64,000 bases of DNA from an uncultured Eubacterium sp. (GCA_910586225.1 CAJUIL010000021.1:1-64000); one strand, 5' to 3'; positions 16,266 to 25,508 are shown, numbered from the stretch's first letter. The notes: generated by a model from the letters alone, not told the origin. A program made the numbers and translations.

Positions 16266-16526
16266 ATGGCGGAGGAACAAACAAAAAAGCGGATATGCAA
16301 AAAGTGTCTGCTAAGAGAACTTGCAGTGGAAGATCAGAAAAATATCCAAAGATATTTGGATGCAATAAAAGAAAAAGACCGCGTGCAGGAGCAGGTCTAT
16401 GAAAAAAGACTTGTTATCTGCAAGTCGTGCGACAGATTAAGCGAAGCGACCTGCCAGGCGTGCGGCTGCTACGTGGAGCTGCGGGCAGCGCTACGGCATG
16501 GCAGATGTCCTTATAAAAAATGGTGA
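16266..16526 (+). CDS. Small cysteine-rich protein (DUF6171-like)
   Basis: 86 residues, 12 bp after the second ATP-grasp gene with GAGGAACAGGA upstream. Cysteines are arranged as CKKC near residue 12, CKSC near 57, CQACGC near 68 and a final C near 81, typical of one or two zinc sites, with a charged helix between. I place it in DUF6171 from memory. Tight linkage suggests it is a partner, carrier or even substrate of the ATP-grasp enzymes, but no leader/core peptide layout is visible. Confidence 0.75.
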   Translation: MAEEQTKKRICKKCLLRELAVEDQKNIQRYLDAIKEKDRVQEQVYEKRLVICKSCDRLSEATCQACGCYVELRAALRHGRCPYKKW

Positions 16527-16532
16527 AATAGC

Positions 16533-17456
16533 TTATGTGCTTTCTATGGGTGTATAATGGATACTGACCTTGATATCCTGACCATAGTTGCCAAAGCCTT
16601 TTCCGTAAATCGTAAGACCACCGACATTCTCAGCGTCGTCGTCCACGCCCAGCCGCAGCTTGATCATGCTGTTGCTGTTCAAGTGGAAATCCAAGATCGT
16701 CTTATCGGAAATCTGCAGTCCGTCGATAAACGTCCCTTTATGATTAATAACAAGCATTTTCAATAGCCCGTACTGGTTCCAGTTCGGGAACCACCAGTCC
16801 GGTGTAAAGATGCCGCGTACGTCGCCAAAATCACCAGGCGAGGTCCACTTCCCGATAAATACGTCATTTAAATAAAAGCTGATATCAGACAGCCAGTTAT
16901 TGTTAGAGCCAGGCGCTTCGGAGCTTAGCTCGGCCGAAATGACGATCTGCGTGATCCGCTGGGTGTACGGAATAAAGTTTGGTATCATATATTCTACATA
17001 ACCTTTTGTAAACCAGAGGATATCGGCGTCATAGCGTCCCGGATGCGCGAAATAGCGCGTATCGTCCACCTCTCCGATAAGCCGCTGGTCAGAAGCAAGG
17101 CCGCAGGTTGGAAATACCTGATAATTAGAAAAGTGTCCGACTTTTAATTCTGTATTGTAGACGTTTTCCTGAATGATCGGGTTGTTGATCTCGATCAGCA
17201 CCTTGTCCAGCTGAAGGGAACAGAGCTTCTGGTTACCATGGCTGGCGGATTCGTTGGATGTGTTGACGATACCGCACGCTTCCAGCTTTTTAATGTGGTT
17301 CGTCAGTGCGCCGTTTGTAATGTTCAGCCTGGTTGCCAGCTCATTCATATTCATATATTTATTTACGATCAGCAGCTTAATGATCTCGATTCGTATTTCC
17401 GAACCAAGCGCTTTAAAAAATTCTAGTCCATCGTCAAGCGATTCGATATGCAGCAT
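16533..17456 (-). CDS. ArsR-type regulator with C-terminal beta-sandwich sensor
   Basis: 307 residues from ATG at 17456, preceded by GGGGGAA; upstream codons of the same frame lack a signal. Residues 1-75 are an ArsR-like winged helix (EIRIEIIKLLIV ... MNELATRLNITNGALTNHIKKL). The remaining about 220 residues are strand-rich with many aromatic residues (TPDWWFPNWNQYG) and look like a carbohydrate-binding jelly roll, not a metal site. Divergent to the sugar ABC genes, it is the probable regulator of that locus, sensing a sugar. Ligand is inferred as an arabinose-type compound. Confidence 0.8.
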   Translation of the reverse strand: MLHIESLDDGLEFFKALGSEIRIEIIKLLIVNKYMNMNELATRLNITNGALTNHIKKLEACGIVNTSNESASHGNQKLCSLQLDKVLIEINNPIIQENVYNTELKVGHFSNYQVFPTCGLASDQRLIGEVDDTRYFAHPGRYDADILWFTKGYVEYMIPNFIPYTQRITQIVISAELSSEAPGSNNNWLSDISFYLNDVFIGKWTSPGDFGDVRGIFTPDWWFPNWNQYGLLKMLVINHKGTFIDGLQISDKTILDFHLNSNSMIKLRLGVDDDAENVGGLTIYGKGFGNYGQDIKVSIHYTPIEST

Positions 17457-17820
17457 AATAAATTCCCCCGTTGATATAATGCCATATTGTATCTGCCCAG
17501 TTGCCCTTACGCTGCATGGTAAATGCATCATGCTGTTCTGAACAGCTGACAAATTGATAGTTTTGTTGGGACCCCATATTATTAGTAACAGTATAGCGAA
17601 AAAGAAGGAATGCGTCAATCCTTTATAAAATTGAAAAATAGTTCTGACCAATCTAAACAAATTGCCTTTCATCAAATCTTAATAGAAATGAAAAAGTCAA
17701 AATCTACAATTTTTAAATAAATCAACCCCTTATTTTGAAAATAATATACAAAATCCCAGCTCTGTTTTTTAACATATTTCACAAATAACTAAAATAGTAT
17801 AGAAAAATCTAAAACAAATA

Positions 17821-17849
17821 TTGACAAATTATAAAAAATATAATAACCT
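17821..17849 (+). promoter_or_regulatory. Promoter region of the arabinoside locus
   Basis: A consensus -35 TTGACA (17821-17826) is followed by TATAAT (17839-17844, spacer 12, too short) or TAACCT (17844-17849, spacer 17). The 17457-17913 intergenic stretch is very AT-rich and holds no gene. I could not define a clear operator palindrome for the divergent regulator. Confidence 0.5.
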
Positions 17850-17913
17850 ACTTTTATGAAGTTAGAGAGCTGATTTCAAATTTTAAGGGATTTTCAAAAC
17901 AGGAGGGAAAGCA

Positions 17914-19368
17914 ATGAAAAAGAAGTTAGTAAGCGCCTTATTGTGCGCAACAATGACTGCTAGCTGTCTTGCATTTGCAGGCTGCGGCGGTTCTGACGAC
18001 AGTACGGAAAGCAAAAGCGATGCGGCAGACGACAGCGCAGATGCAGCGGGGGATGACGCGGCAGACGACGCAGATGCGCAAGGAGATACCAGCACAGGAG
18101 AAGAAGTGGATTTTTCTGGCACATTCGGTGATGAAAACGGTACAAAGCTTTCGATGTGGACGTTCGTAGACGTTCATGCGAACTTTTACGGCAAGATGGT
18201 TGAAATGTGGAATGAGAAAAATCCAGATAATACGATCGCACTGGAAGCAACGGCTTATCCATTTGCAGATATGCATCAGAAATTGTTAATGTCTTTTCAG
18301 GCAGGCGAAGGCGCGCCGGATATCGTAGACGTTGAAGCTGGCCAGTATCCAAATGTTATTGAAGGCTTAGATACCTGGTTATATCCATTGGATGACGCAA
18401 TGGCGGAATACAAAGAAGATATGGTACAGTCCCGCCTGGAAATTTATATGGGTTCAGACGGCCATTACTACGGTGCACCGTTCCATGTAGGCGCAACCGT
18501 TATGTATTATAATCTGGGCGAGCTGGAAAAGTATGGCATCAAGCAGGAGGATATTGACGCTATTGTAACATGGGAAGACTGGAAAGCGCTTGGTAAGAAA
18601 TATGTGGAAGCGCGCGGCGAGGAAGGCAAATTCTGGACTAGTGTGGATACAGGCGGCACGGACTGGATATGGATCGCTATGGCTGAGCATGGAGAGGATT
18701 GGACAGGTACCTTCGAAGAAGCGCCGAACGTACAGCTGGAATCTGTAAAGAAGATGCTTACCTTAGAAAAGAGTATGCTGGACGAAGGAATCGCAGAGGT
18801 TTCTCCGGAAGGCCAGGTAGATACGGATCCTGGTATCAGCAACATCTTAGAGCATAATATCGTAGCGTTCCCGAAGGCAATGTGGTATATGTCAAGATTC
18901 CTGGATAAGATGCCGGATGAAAAGGGTAACTGGTATATCGCGCCATGTCCGGTATTTGAGGAAGGACAGCCGCGTTCTGTAGGTATTGGCGGTACTGGTA
19001 CGGTTGTAACGCAGCAGTCTGCAAACAAAGAGCTGGCAGCTGATTTTGTATGTTATGCAAAGATGTCTCCGGATGGTTCTAAGGTTATTTGGGAAGATCT
19101 TGGATTTGACGTATGTAATACTTCTTTGTGGGATGACGATGCGTTTGCACACAATAAAGACAATAAATACAATACGTTCTTCCGCAATATGCCGTATGAC
19201 GTATTGAATGAGATCAAAGATGAGATTGGCAAGATCAGCATTTTGAAAGCAACAACGACTATCGGCGAGCAGTTTAACCTGACTTCTTTTAATGAAATCT
19301 TAGAAGAAGGAAGAGATATTGACGAGGTATTGCAGGAAGCGCAGGATGCGATCGATCTGGAACAGTAA
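17914..19368 (+). CDS. Sugar ABC transporter substrate-binding lipoprotein
   Basis: 484 residues; ACAGGAGGG upstream. A lipoprotein signal ends at the lipobox LAFAGC with acylated Cys near residue 23, followed by an acidic Ser/Asp/Ala linker (about 26-62) and a family-1 extracellular solute-binding domain (GTKLSMWTFVDVHANFYGKM onward). It captures an oligosaccharide or arabinoside outside the cell for the two permeases that follow. First gene of the operon regulated by the divergent ArsR-type protein. Confidence 0.93.
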   Translation: MKKKLVSALLCATMTASCLAFAGCGGSDDSTESKSDAADDSADAAGDDAADDADAQGDTSTGEEVDFSGTFGDENGTKLSMWTFVDVHANFYGKMVEMWNEKNPDNTIALEATAYPFADMHQKLLMSFQAGEGAPDIVDVEAGQYPNVIEGLDTWLYPLDDAMAEYKEDMVQSRLEIYMGSDGHYYGAPFHVGATVMYYNLGELEKYGIKQEDIDAIVTWEDWKALGKKYVEARGEEGKFWTSVDTGGTDWIWIAMAEHGEDWTGTFEEAPNVQLESVKKMLTLEKSMLDEGIAEVSPEGQVDTDPGISNILEHNIVAFPKAMWYMSRFLDKMPDEKGNWYIAPCPVFEEGQPRSVGIGGTGTVVTQQSANKELAADFVCYAKMSPDGSKVIWEDLGFDVCNTSLWDDDAFAHNKDNKYNTFFRNMPYDVLNEIKDEIGKISILKATTTIGEQFNLTSFNEILEEGRDIDEVLQEAQDAIDLEQ

Positions 19369-19445
19369 ATACATAGCGTGTGATTGGCAGCAGCGACAGA
19401 TTTTTATAAGGAACAGTGAAGGCATCGGAGCTGTTGCATGAATGG

Positions 19446-19481
19446 AAATGCCTGAGAGCCTGATTCTCAGGCATTTCTTTT
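19446..19481 (+). terminator. Intercistronic terminator/attenuator hairpin
   Basis: AAATGCCTGAGA (19446-19457) pairs with TCTCAGGCATTT (19465-19476), followed by CTTTTC. Partial termination here, or 3' protection after processing, would keep binding protein above permease levels. Confidence 0.7.
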
Positions 19482-19507
19482 CTTATCTAAGGGAGAGGAG
19501 AAGGAAC

Positions 19508-20416
19508 GTGAAAAAGCAGAATATTTTTCAAAAATTTTTATATTCCCAGAAGGTAGCGCCGTATGTATTTGTATTGCCATTTTTATTGAGCTTTTGTATC
19601 TTCTGGATTTATCCGCTTTGCAGTACGGTCGTTATGAGCTTTCAGGATATTAAGCCGGTTGGCGCAGAATGGGTTGGCGCAACAAATTATACGAAGCTGT
19701 TAAAGGACTCCGTGTTCCATACAGCGATAGGAAACAGCTTTTTGTATATGATCCTTACATTAATATTGCTGATTCCATTTCCAATGCTGTTCGCGGCATT
19801 AATGGACAGCCGCCTGGTAAAGGCGAAGGGGTTGTGGAAGGCTATTTTATATATGCCGTCTTTAACATCTGTCGTTATTTCCGGTACATTGTTCCGTTTT
19901 ATGTTTACAGAAATGAAATCCGGACAGATGAATAAAATTATGATCGCGTTGGGGATGCAGCCGATTGAATGGCTAAAGATCAAAGGGACAGCATACGTTG
20001 CCCTGCTGATGCTTGCCTGCTGGCGATGGACGGGTGTTAATATGCTTTATTTCCTGTCCGGTCTAAAAGGGATCGATACTAGTTTGTACGAATCTGCTGA
20101 AATCGACGGGGCTACCTCATGGAAAAGGTTTTGGTATATTACGCTTCCGCTTTTAAAACCAACGACTATTTATGTATGCACGATCTCTATTTATGCAGGG
20201 CTTGCAATGTTCTTGGAATCCTTTATGTTATGGCCGGGAAATACGTCGCCGAAAAATATCGGCCTTACGATTGTAGGTTATTTATACCGCCGCGGTATAG
20301 AAAAGAATCAGATGGGGTATGCTTCGGCTGTCGGCCTTGTATTGTTAGTTATTGCGCTGATCATTAATATGGTACAGCTGGTGATGACCGGTACGTTTAA
20401 AAAGGAGGAGAGGTAA
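19508..20416 (+). CDS. Sugar ABC transporter permease 1 (CUT1)
   Basis: 302 residues from GTG 19508, preceded by GAGAGGAGAAGG; the longer frame begins inside the hairpin. Six transmembrane helices and the EAA loop (LYESAEIDGATSWKRFWYITLPLL) identify a MalF-type inner-membrane permease. The stop codon abuts the start of the second permease. Confidence 0.92.
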   Translation: MKKQNIFQKFLYSQKVAPYVFVLPFLLSFCIFWIYPLCSTVVMSFQDIKPVGAEWVGATNYTKLLKDSVFHTAIGNSFLYMILTLILLIPFPMLFAALMDSRLVKAKGLWKAILYMPSLTSVVISGTLFRFMFTEMKSGQMNKIMIALGMQPIEWLKIKGTAYVALLMLACWRWTGVNMLYFLSGLKGIDTSLYESAEIDGATSWKRFWYITLPLLKPTTIYVCTISIYAGLAMFLESFMLWPGNTSPKNIGLTIVGYLYRRGIEKNQMGYASAVGLVLLVIALIINMVQLVMTGTFKKEER

Positions 20417-21289
20417 ATGGCTAAGACAAGATCAGAGCAGGTTGGTGGTACAAAAACGACCATTCTAACGATGCTTTCCACGGGGATGTTTGTATTAGTA
20501 AGCTTTATTATTGTTTTTCCTGTGCTTGCCGGATTCCTTGCATCTTTCCGGCCGGGCCAGGAGCTGTTCCGCAAGGGTTTGTCACTCAACCTTGATTTTT
20601 CTACCATGACGTTGAAAAATTATAAGTATATCTTCAGTGGCAACGCGGATTCCTTAAGATACTTAAATTCGTTTAAGAACAGCTTGTTTTTAACGTTTGT
20701 AACGGTTGTGGGGACGTTGGTTGTTTGCTATTTTATTGCATATGGTATTTCGATGTATGATTTTAAGCTTCGCAACGTACTGTTTTTCCTTGTGATCGCG
20801 ACGATGATGGTTCCGTTTGAAATCCTGATGCTTCCATTATATCAGGAGATCATTAAGCTGAACCTGACCGATACGACATGGGGCGTTGTGCTTCCCGGTG
20901 TTTGTAGTGCGTCCACGATCTTCTTTTTCCGGCAATATATGATCGGCCTGCCGAAGGAGCTGCTGGAGGCTGGACGTATTGACGGAGCGACGGAGTATGG
21001 GATCTGCGTCAAAGTTATGCTTCCGATCGTGAAGCCGGCGTTTGCTTCGATGGCAATCCTGACTTCTATGGGGTCTTGGAACAACCTGCTGTGGCCGATG
21101 CTTGTATACAGAAGCCAGTCAAAATTTACGCTTCCTGTCTATTTAAACGGGCTATTGAATCCATATGGGAATAACTATGATATCCTGATCGCAGGTTCCA
21201 TGTTTTCCATTATACCGGTATTAGCAGTATTCCTCTGCTTCCAGAGTTATTTTGTAGACGGTATGGTTGCCGGGGCGGTGAAGGGCTAA
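20417..21289 (+). CDS. Sugar ABC transporter permease 2 (CUT1)
   Basis: 290 residues; AAAGGAGGAGAGG upstream overlaps the end of permease 1. Six helices and the EAA loop (LLEAGRIDGATEYGICVKVMLP) mark a MalG-type subunit. No ATPase gene is in the locus, so energy coupling must come from a shared ATPase elsewhere (the MsmX/UgpC arrangement common in Firmicutes). Confidence 0.92.
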   Translation: MAKTRSEQVGGTKTTILTMLSTGMFVLVSFIIVFPVLAGFLASFRPGQELFRKGLSLNLDFSTMTLKNYKYIFSGNADSLRYLNSFKNSLFLTFVTVVGTLVVCYFIAYGISMYDFKLRNVLFFLVIATMMVPFEILMLPLYQEIIKLNLTDTTWGVVLPGVCSASTIFFFRQYMIGLPKELLEAGRIDGATEYGICVKVMLPIVKPAFASMAILTSMGSWNNLLWPMLVYRSQSKFTLPVYLNGLLNPYGNNYDILIAGSMFSIIPVLAVFLCFQSYFVDGMVAGAVKG

Positions 21290-21311
21290 AAGCCGAGCGG
21301 CATAAAATATA

Positions 21312-21353
21312 GAAAAGAACGACCGGCTGAGACTGGGCTGGCCGTTCTTTTTT
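21312..21353 (+). terminator. Terminator after the permeases
   Basis: AAAGAACGACCGGCT pairs imperfectly with GGCTGGCCGTTCTTT, followed by TTT. It separates transport from glycosidase genes. Confidence 0.75.
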
Positions 21354-21425
21354 ATCGGACTGTGATACGCACAGCAATGTGCTCCTAAAGGATATGAGTA
21401 TAAAAAGTAGAAAGAAGGAACTGGA

Positions 21426-22382
21426 ATGGATACGAAATTAACGTATAATGAGCCGTGGATCTCGCAGCGGGCGGATCCTTATGTGTACAGGCATACGGAC
21501 GGCGTATATTATTTTACAGCGTCGGTGCCTGCTTATGATAGTATCTGCCTGCGCAGGGCGGACAGTCTGGCAGGGCTTCCGCAGGCGGAAGAGGTCGAGG
21601 TGTGGCACAAGCATGAGGAAGGCCCGATGAGCATTCATATCTGGGCGCCGGAGCTGCATTATCTGGATGGCAAATGGTATATTTATTATGCAGGCGGCGA
21701 TAAGGACGATGTATGGGAGATACGCCCTTATGTACTGGAATGTATGGGGAACGACCCGATGAAAGACCCATGGAGAGAGCTTGGTAAAATGAAGAGGGCG
21801 CCGGAGGACGAGTTTTCCTTTGAAGCGTTCTCGCTGGATGCCACGGTATTTGATAATAAAGGCGAATATTTTTATGTCTGGGCGGAAAAGGTCGGTGTTG
21901 GCAAGCAGATTTCCAACCTGTATATTGCGAAAATGGCAAGCCCGCATCAGCTGCAGACGGTACAGGTGCTATTAACAACGCCGGATTATGACTGGGAGCG
22001 CGTCGGCTTTTGGGTAAACGAAGGCCCGGCGGTCATTAAGCATGGAGGGAAGCTGTTTTTGACGTATTCCGCCAGTGAGACGGGAGAGCATTATTGTATG
22101 GGGATGCTGTCGGCAGATATGGAAGCCGACCTTCTTGACCCGTTGTCATGGAAAAAGGAGCGTTACCCGGTGCTTTGCACGGATGCATCCAAAAAGATAT
22201 TCGGGCCTGGGCATAATTCGTTTACGACGGATGATGAGGGAAACGATATTATGGTATACCATCTGCGGACAGAAGCAAAGATCGAAGGAAATCCGCTGTA
22301 TAATCCGAACCGCCACGCATGTCTGATGAAAGTGCGCTGGGACGAGCGGGGATGGCCTGTTTTTACTTATGAGGATGAATAA
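21426..22382 (+). CDS. Glycoside hydrolase family 43 (arabinofuranosidase/xylosidase)
   Basis: 318 residues; GAAGGAACTGG upstream. No signal peptide, so it is cytoplasmic. The five-bladed propeller signature residues are visible: base Asp in RADPYVY (about 17), pKa-modulating Asp in SLDATVFD, and the acid Glu in VNEGPAV. It should remove arabinose or xylose from imported oligosaccharides. The exact GH43 subfamily and specificity are not decided from reading; the GH51 partner favours arabinosides. Confidence 0.87.
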   Translation: MDTKLTYNEPWISQRADPYVYRHTDGVYYFTASVPAYDSICLRRADSLAGLPQAEEVEVWHKHEEGPMSIHIWAPELHYLDGKWYIYYAGGDKDDVWEIRPYVLECMGNDPMKDPWRELGKMKRAPEDEFSFEAFSLDATVFDNKGEYFYVWAEKVGVGKQISNLYIAKMASPHQLQTVQVLLTTPDYDWERVGFWVNEGPAVIKHGGKLFLTYSASETGEHYCMGMLSADMEADLLDPLSWKKERYPVLCTDASKKIFGPGHNSFTTDDEGNDIMVYHLRTEAKIEGNPLYNPNRHACLMKVRWDERGWPVFTYEDE

Positions 22383-22459
22383 GCTGGATAGCGGACAGAA
22401 GCGATACGGCATGGATGCGTCTGCAGACGGCCGTGTTGGATAGGAAAGGGAGATAGTGT

Positions 22460-23968
22460 ATGGCAAAATTAGTCATTAATGAGGCGAAAAAGCAAGGGAA
22501 GATTGAGCCGGAGGTATACGGCCAGTTTTCTGAGCATTTGGGAAGGGGTATTTACGAGGGCCTGTTTGTAACGGAGGATTCTGGTATCGCAAATGTGAAC
22601 GGGATGCGCACGGATGTCGTGGAAGCGTTAAAGGAGCTGGAGGTGCCTGTACTGCGCTGGCCGGGCGGATGCTTTGCCGATGAATATCACTGGAAGGACG
22701 GCATTGGGCCGAAGGAAACCCGCAAGCGGATGGTTAACACGAACTGGGGCGGCGTTGTAGAGGATAACAGCTTTGGGACGCATGAGTTTATGGAGCTGTG
22801 CCGTCAGCTTGGCTGCAAGACGTATGTCAATGGCAATCTTGGCAGCGGTACAGTGCAGGAAATGGCGGAGTGGATTGAGTATATGACGTTTGATGGCATA
22901 TCGCCGATGGCTGACCTGCGTAAGAAAAACGGGCACGATGCGCCATGGAAGGTCGACTATTTTGGCGTGGGCAATGAAAACTGGGGCTGCGGCGGCAATA
23001 TGAACCCGGAGCACTATGCGAATGAATACCGCCGTTACCAGACGTTTGTAAAAAATCTGGATCCGGATCAAGAGCCGATCCAAAAAGTCTGCTGCGGCGC
23101 CAATGTAGCTGATTATTATTGGACAAGGGATGTTCTGAAAACCTGCTTTTCTCATGTAGAAAAGAAAGCGCATGGGCATATGGACCATTTGTCGCTGCAT
23201 TATTATGTGCATCCGAAAGGCTGGGAGATCAAGGGAAGCGCGACTGATTTCGACGAAGAGACTTGGTATCAAACGCTGTACAAGGCGCTGTATATCGAAG
23301 AGCTGATCGAGCGGCACGGTACGATCATGGACCATTTTGACCCGGAGAAGAAAATAGGGATGGCCATAGACGAATGGGGCACCTGGTATACGTGCGAGCC
23401 GGGCACGGATCCGGGCTTTTTGTATCAGCAGAATACGGTACGAGATGCGCTTGTGGCGGGGATCACGATGAATATTTTCAACAAGCACTGTGACCGTGTA
23501 AAGATGGCGTGTATTGCGCAGACCGTTAATGTGCTGCAGGCGATGCTGCTGACGGAAGGCGAAAAAATGATCAAGACGCCGACTTACCATGTCTTTCATA
23601 TGTACCGCCACCACCAGGGGGCAAACCTGCTTGGCAGCGAGCTGACCGGTGTGGAGGATATCGGCATGGGAGAATGGCTTGTGCCAAAGGTAACCGAATC
23701 CGTATCGGAAAAGGACGGGATCATCACAATGACACTTAACAACCTGTCTGCGTCTGAGCAAGAGGAAGTAGATGTACACTTTATCGGAGACAGGGATCAT
23801 AAGGTATTGGAAGCGAGGATTGTAACGCATGAGGATATGCATACGTATAACACGTTTGACGAGCCGGATAAGGTAACAGAGCAGGCGTTTAACGGCTATA
23901 CGCTGCAGGGAAGCAGGATGAAGCTTGTGCTTCCAGTATGCAGTGTGGTGGAAATCCGCGTAAAATAG
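22460..23968 (+). CDS. Alpha-N-arabinofuranosidase, GH51
   Basis: 502 residues; GGAAAGGGAG upstream. The family signature VYGQFSEHLGR starts the protein. The catalytic acid/base Glu sits in GVGNENWG (residue 173) and the nucleophile Glu in AIDEWGTWY (residue 305), followed by the usual C-terminal beta-sandwich. Intracellular; releases L-arabinose from arabino-oligosaccharides. Completes an uptake-plus-hydrolysis module with the upstream ABC genes and GH43. Confidence 0.95.
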   Translation: MAKLVINEAKKQGKIEPEVYGQFSEHLGRGIYEGLFVTEDSGIANVNGMRTDVVEALKELEVPVLRWPGGCFADEYHWKDGIGPKETRKRMVNTNWGGVVEDNSFGTHEFMELCRQLGCKTYVNGNLGSGTVQEMAEWIEYMTFDGISPMADLRKKNGHDAPWKVDYFGVGNENWGCGGNMNPEHYANEYRRYQTFVKNLDPDQEPIQKVCCGANVADYYWTRDVLKTCFSHVEKKAHGHMDHLSLHYYVHPKGWEIKGSATDFDEETWYQTLYKALYIEELIERHGTIMDHFDPEKKIGMAIDEWGTWYTCEPGTDPGFLYQQNTVRDALVAGITMNIFNKHCDRVKMACIAQTVNVLQAMLLTEGEKMIKTPTYHVFHMYRHHQGANLLGSELTGVEDIGMGEWLVPKVTESVSEKDGIITMTLNNLSASEQEEVDVHFIGDRDHKVLEARIVTHEDMHTYNTFDEPDKVTEQAFNGYTLQGSRMKLVLPVCSVVEIRVK

Positions 23969-23978
23969 GCTGATGGAA

Positions 23979-24012
23979 AAGCCCCGAAAGCTGAGAACAG
24001 CTTCCGGGGCTT
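23979..24012 (+). terminator. Terminator after GH51
   Basis: AAGCCCCGAAAGCTG (23979-23993) pairs with CAGCTTCCGGGGCTT (23998-24012), a near-perfect stem with a short loop and a weak T tail. Confidence 0.75.
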
Positions 24013-24032
24013 ATGACTGTGTGGAAAACGGC

Positions 24033-24060
24033 TTGAAAAATAAAAAGGATATGTTATAAT
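24033..24060 (+). promoter_or_regulatory. Promoter of the 24.1-25.4 kb pair
   Basis: -35 TTGAAA (24033-24038), a 16-bp spacer and -10 TATAAT (24055-24060), so these two genes have their own start. Confidence 0.65.
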
Positions 24061-24090
24061 GTTCAGACAGGGAGGGAGAATTTCAGTACC

Positions 24091-24744
24091 ATGAAGGATA
24101 ACAAGAAAAAAAGCAGGCTTGTGCCCGGCGAATATCTGGTTGCGGCAATTTTTGCGGCAGTCATTGTTTTTGGTGTCTGGATGGCGATGCGGGCGGATGC
24201 AGGGAAGCGTAAAAGCGTGGAGGGTACGTATTCATGCGAATATCCGATCAACGGCTCGCAGGATAAGTCGATCACGGTTTACTATAAGTTCGACGCAAAG
24301 GAAGGGACGTTTGAGGAGCTGTGGGGCGAACGTACTTTGCTGACAGGCAGCTATACTGTGGAAGGAGATACGCTGACACTTGTCACCGACGGGAAGGAGG
24401 ATACCGGGGCAAAGAGTGAGACGATCACATTTTTGATCCAGGACCGCCTGCTGCTGGACCGGCAGTATTTATATGAAGGAAGTCTGCCTCCGGATGATAC
24501 ATTTGACGCGGAATGTACGATGAAGGATTTTGCAGGGCAGGAATATATTGTGCGTTTTGCGAAAGACGGCAGCTATACGTATACGATCAAGGCGTTATCC
24601 GCAGACGGTGACGACAAGGTGATGAAGGGAACCTATGAACGAGAGGGCGATTTGATCCACCGTACGAATGCGGATGGTGGGCCGATGACGGATTTTTATG
24701 TTTATGACGGAAGGCTGGCAGGTATTTTTTATACGAAGGAGTAG
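24091..24744 (+). CDS. Membrane-anchored protein of unknown function
   Basis: 217 residues. A basic N-terminus and one transmembrane helix (about 15-33) anchor an extracytoplasmic, strand-rich domain with two similar halves (EGTYSCEYPINGS / MKGTYEREGDLIHR), reminiscent of small lipocalin-like folds. No catalytic residues recognised. It is 3 bp from the yesL-like gene, so likely co-translated. Confidence 0.7.
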   Translation: MKDNKKKSRLVPGEYLVAAIFAAVIVFGVWMAMRADAGKRKSVEGTYSCEYPINGSQDKSITVYYKFDAKEGTFEELWGERTLLTGSYTVEGDTLTLVTDGKEDTGAKSETITFLIQDRLLLDRQYLYEGSLPPDDTFDAECTMKDFAGQEYIVRFAKDGSYTYTIKALSADGDDKVMKGTYEREGDLIHRTNADGGPMTDFYVYDGRLAGIFYTKE

Positions 24745-24747
24745 GAT

Positions 24748-25398
24748 ATGAACAATTTTTTTAGCTATGACAATGGATTTTTCCGGGTGGTCAATAAGAT
24801 TGTGGACTGCTTTTGGGCGAGTATTTTGTGGATGGTGTTCTGCCTGCCGATCGTTACGGCGGGAACTGCTACGACGGCCTTGTATTATACCGTGCATAAA
24901 TCGCTGCGCGGAAACAGGGGCTATGTCTGGCGGAGCTTTTGGTACTCGTTTAGAACCAATTTTAAACAGACGACCAAGATCTGGCTTATGATGCTTGTTG
25001 TGTTTGCATTTTTATTTGCCGATCATAGGATCATGCGGATGTTTGCCGAGCAGGGCTCCAAGCTGGGAATACTGTATTATTTTTTCCTGTTTCTGATGCT
25101 TTTTTGGGCGGTGTGGTGTGTCTACATTTTTACTTATTCCGCCAGGTTTGAAAACGGACTGAAGCAGACGATGAAAAACGCGGGGCTGATCGCACTGTTA
25201 AATCTGCCGTGGTCGTTTGTAGTGCTCGCTATTTTGCTGGTGGGAATGCTGCTTGCCTGGCTGTCGCCAATATCGATCGTATTTGTACCGTCGGCGGGGA
25301 TGTGGCTGTATGATATGTTTTTAGAGAATATTTTCCGCAAATATATGTCGCCGGAGGATTTAGAGAAGGAGCAGGCGTTGGATTTTGGAAATCGTTAG
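24748..25398 (+). CDS. YesL family (DUF624) membrane protein
   Basis: 216 residues; AAGGAGTAGG upstream inside the previous gene's end. Five or so hydrophobic helices and the family pattern (DCFWASILWMVFCLPIVTAGTA, then KSLRGNRGYVWRSFWYSFRTNF) match DUF624/YesL. These proteins are frequent companions of carbohydrate-use loci in Firmicutes; their role is unknown. The last gene before a bidirectional terminator. Confidence 0.85.
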   Translation: MNNFFSYDNGFFRVVNKIVDCFWASILWMVFCLPIVTAGTATTALYYTVHKSLRGNRGYVWRSFWYSFRTNFKQTTKIWLMMLVVFAFLFADHRIMRMFAEQGSKLGILYYFFLFLMLFWAVWCVYIFTYSARFENGLKQTMKNAGLIALLNLPWSFVVLAILLVGMLLAWLSPISIVFVPSAGMWLYDMFLENIFRKYMSPEDLEKEQALDFGNR

Positions 25399-25410
25399 GA
25401 ACATAGCGTT

Positions 25411-25450
25411 GCAAAAAAGCAGCAGGGTATATCCATCCTGCTGCTTTTGT
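25411..25450. terminator. Bidirectional terminator
   Basis: AAAAGCAGCAGG (25415-25426) pairs with CCTGCTGCTTTT (25437-25448); A-run and T-run on either side serve both convergent genes. Confidence 0.85.
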
Positions 25451-25508
25451 TATAGCAATGTTTTGCAATGCGTTCGCGCTTTCCGGCATCGGAATGTGCC
25501 ATGTCAGA

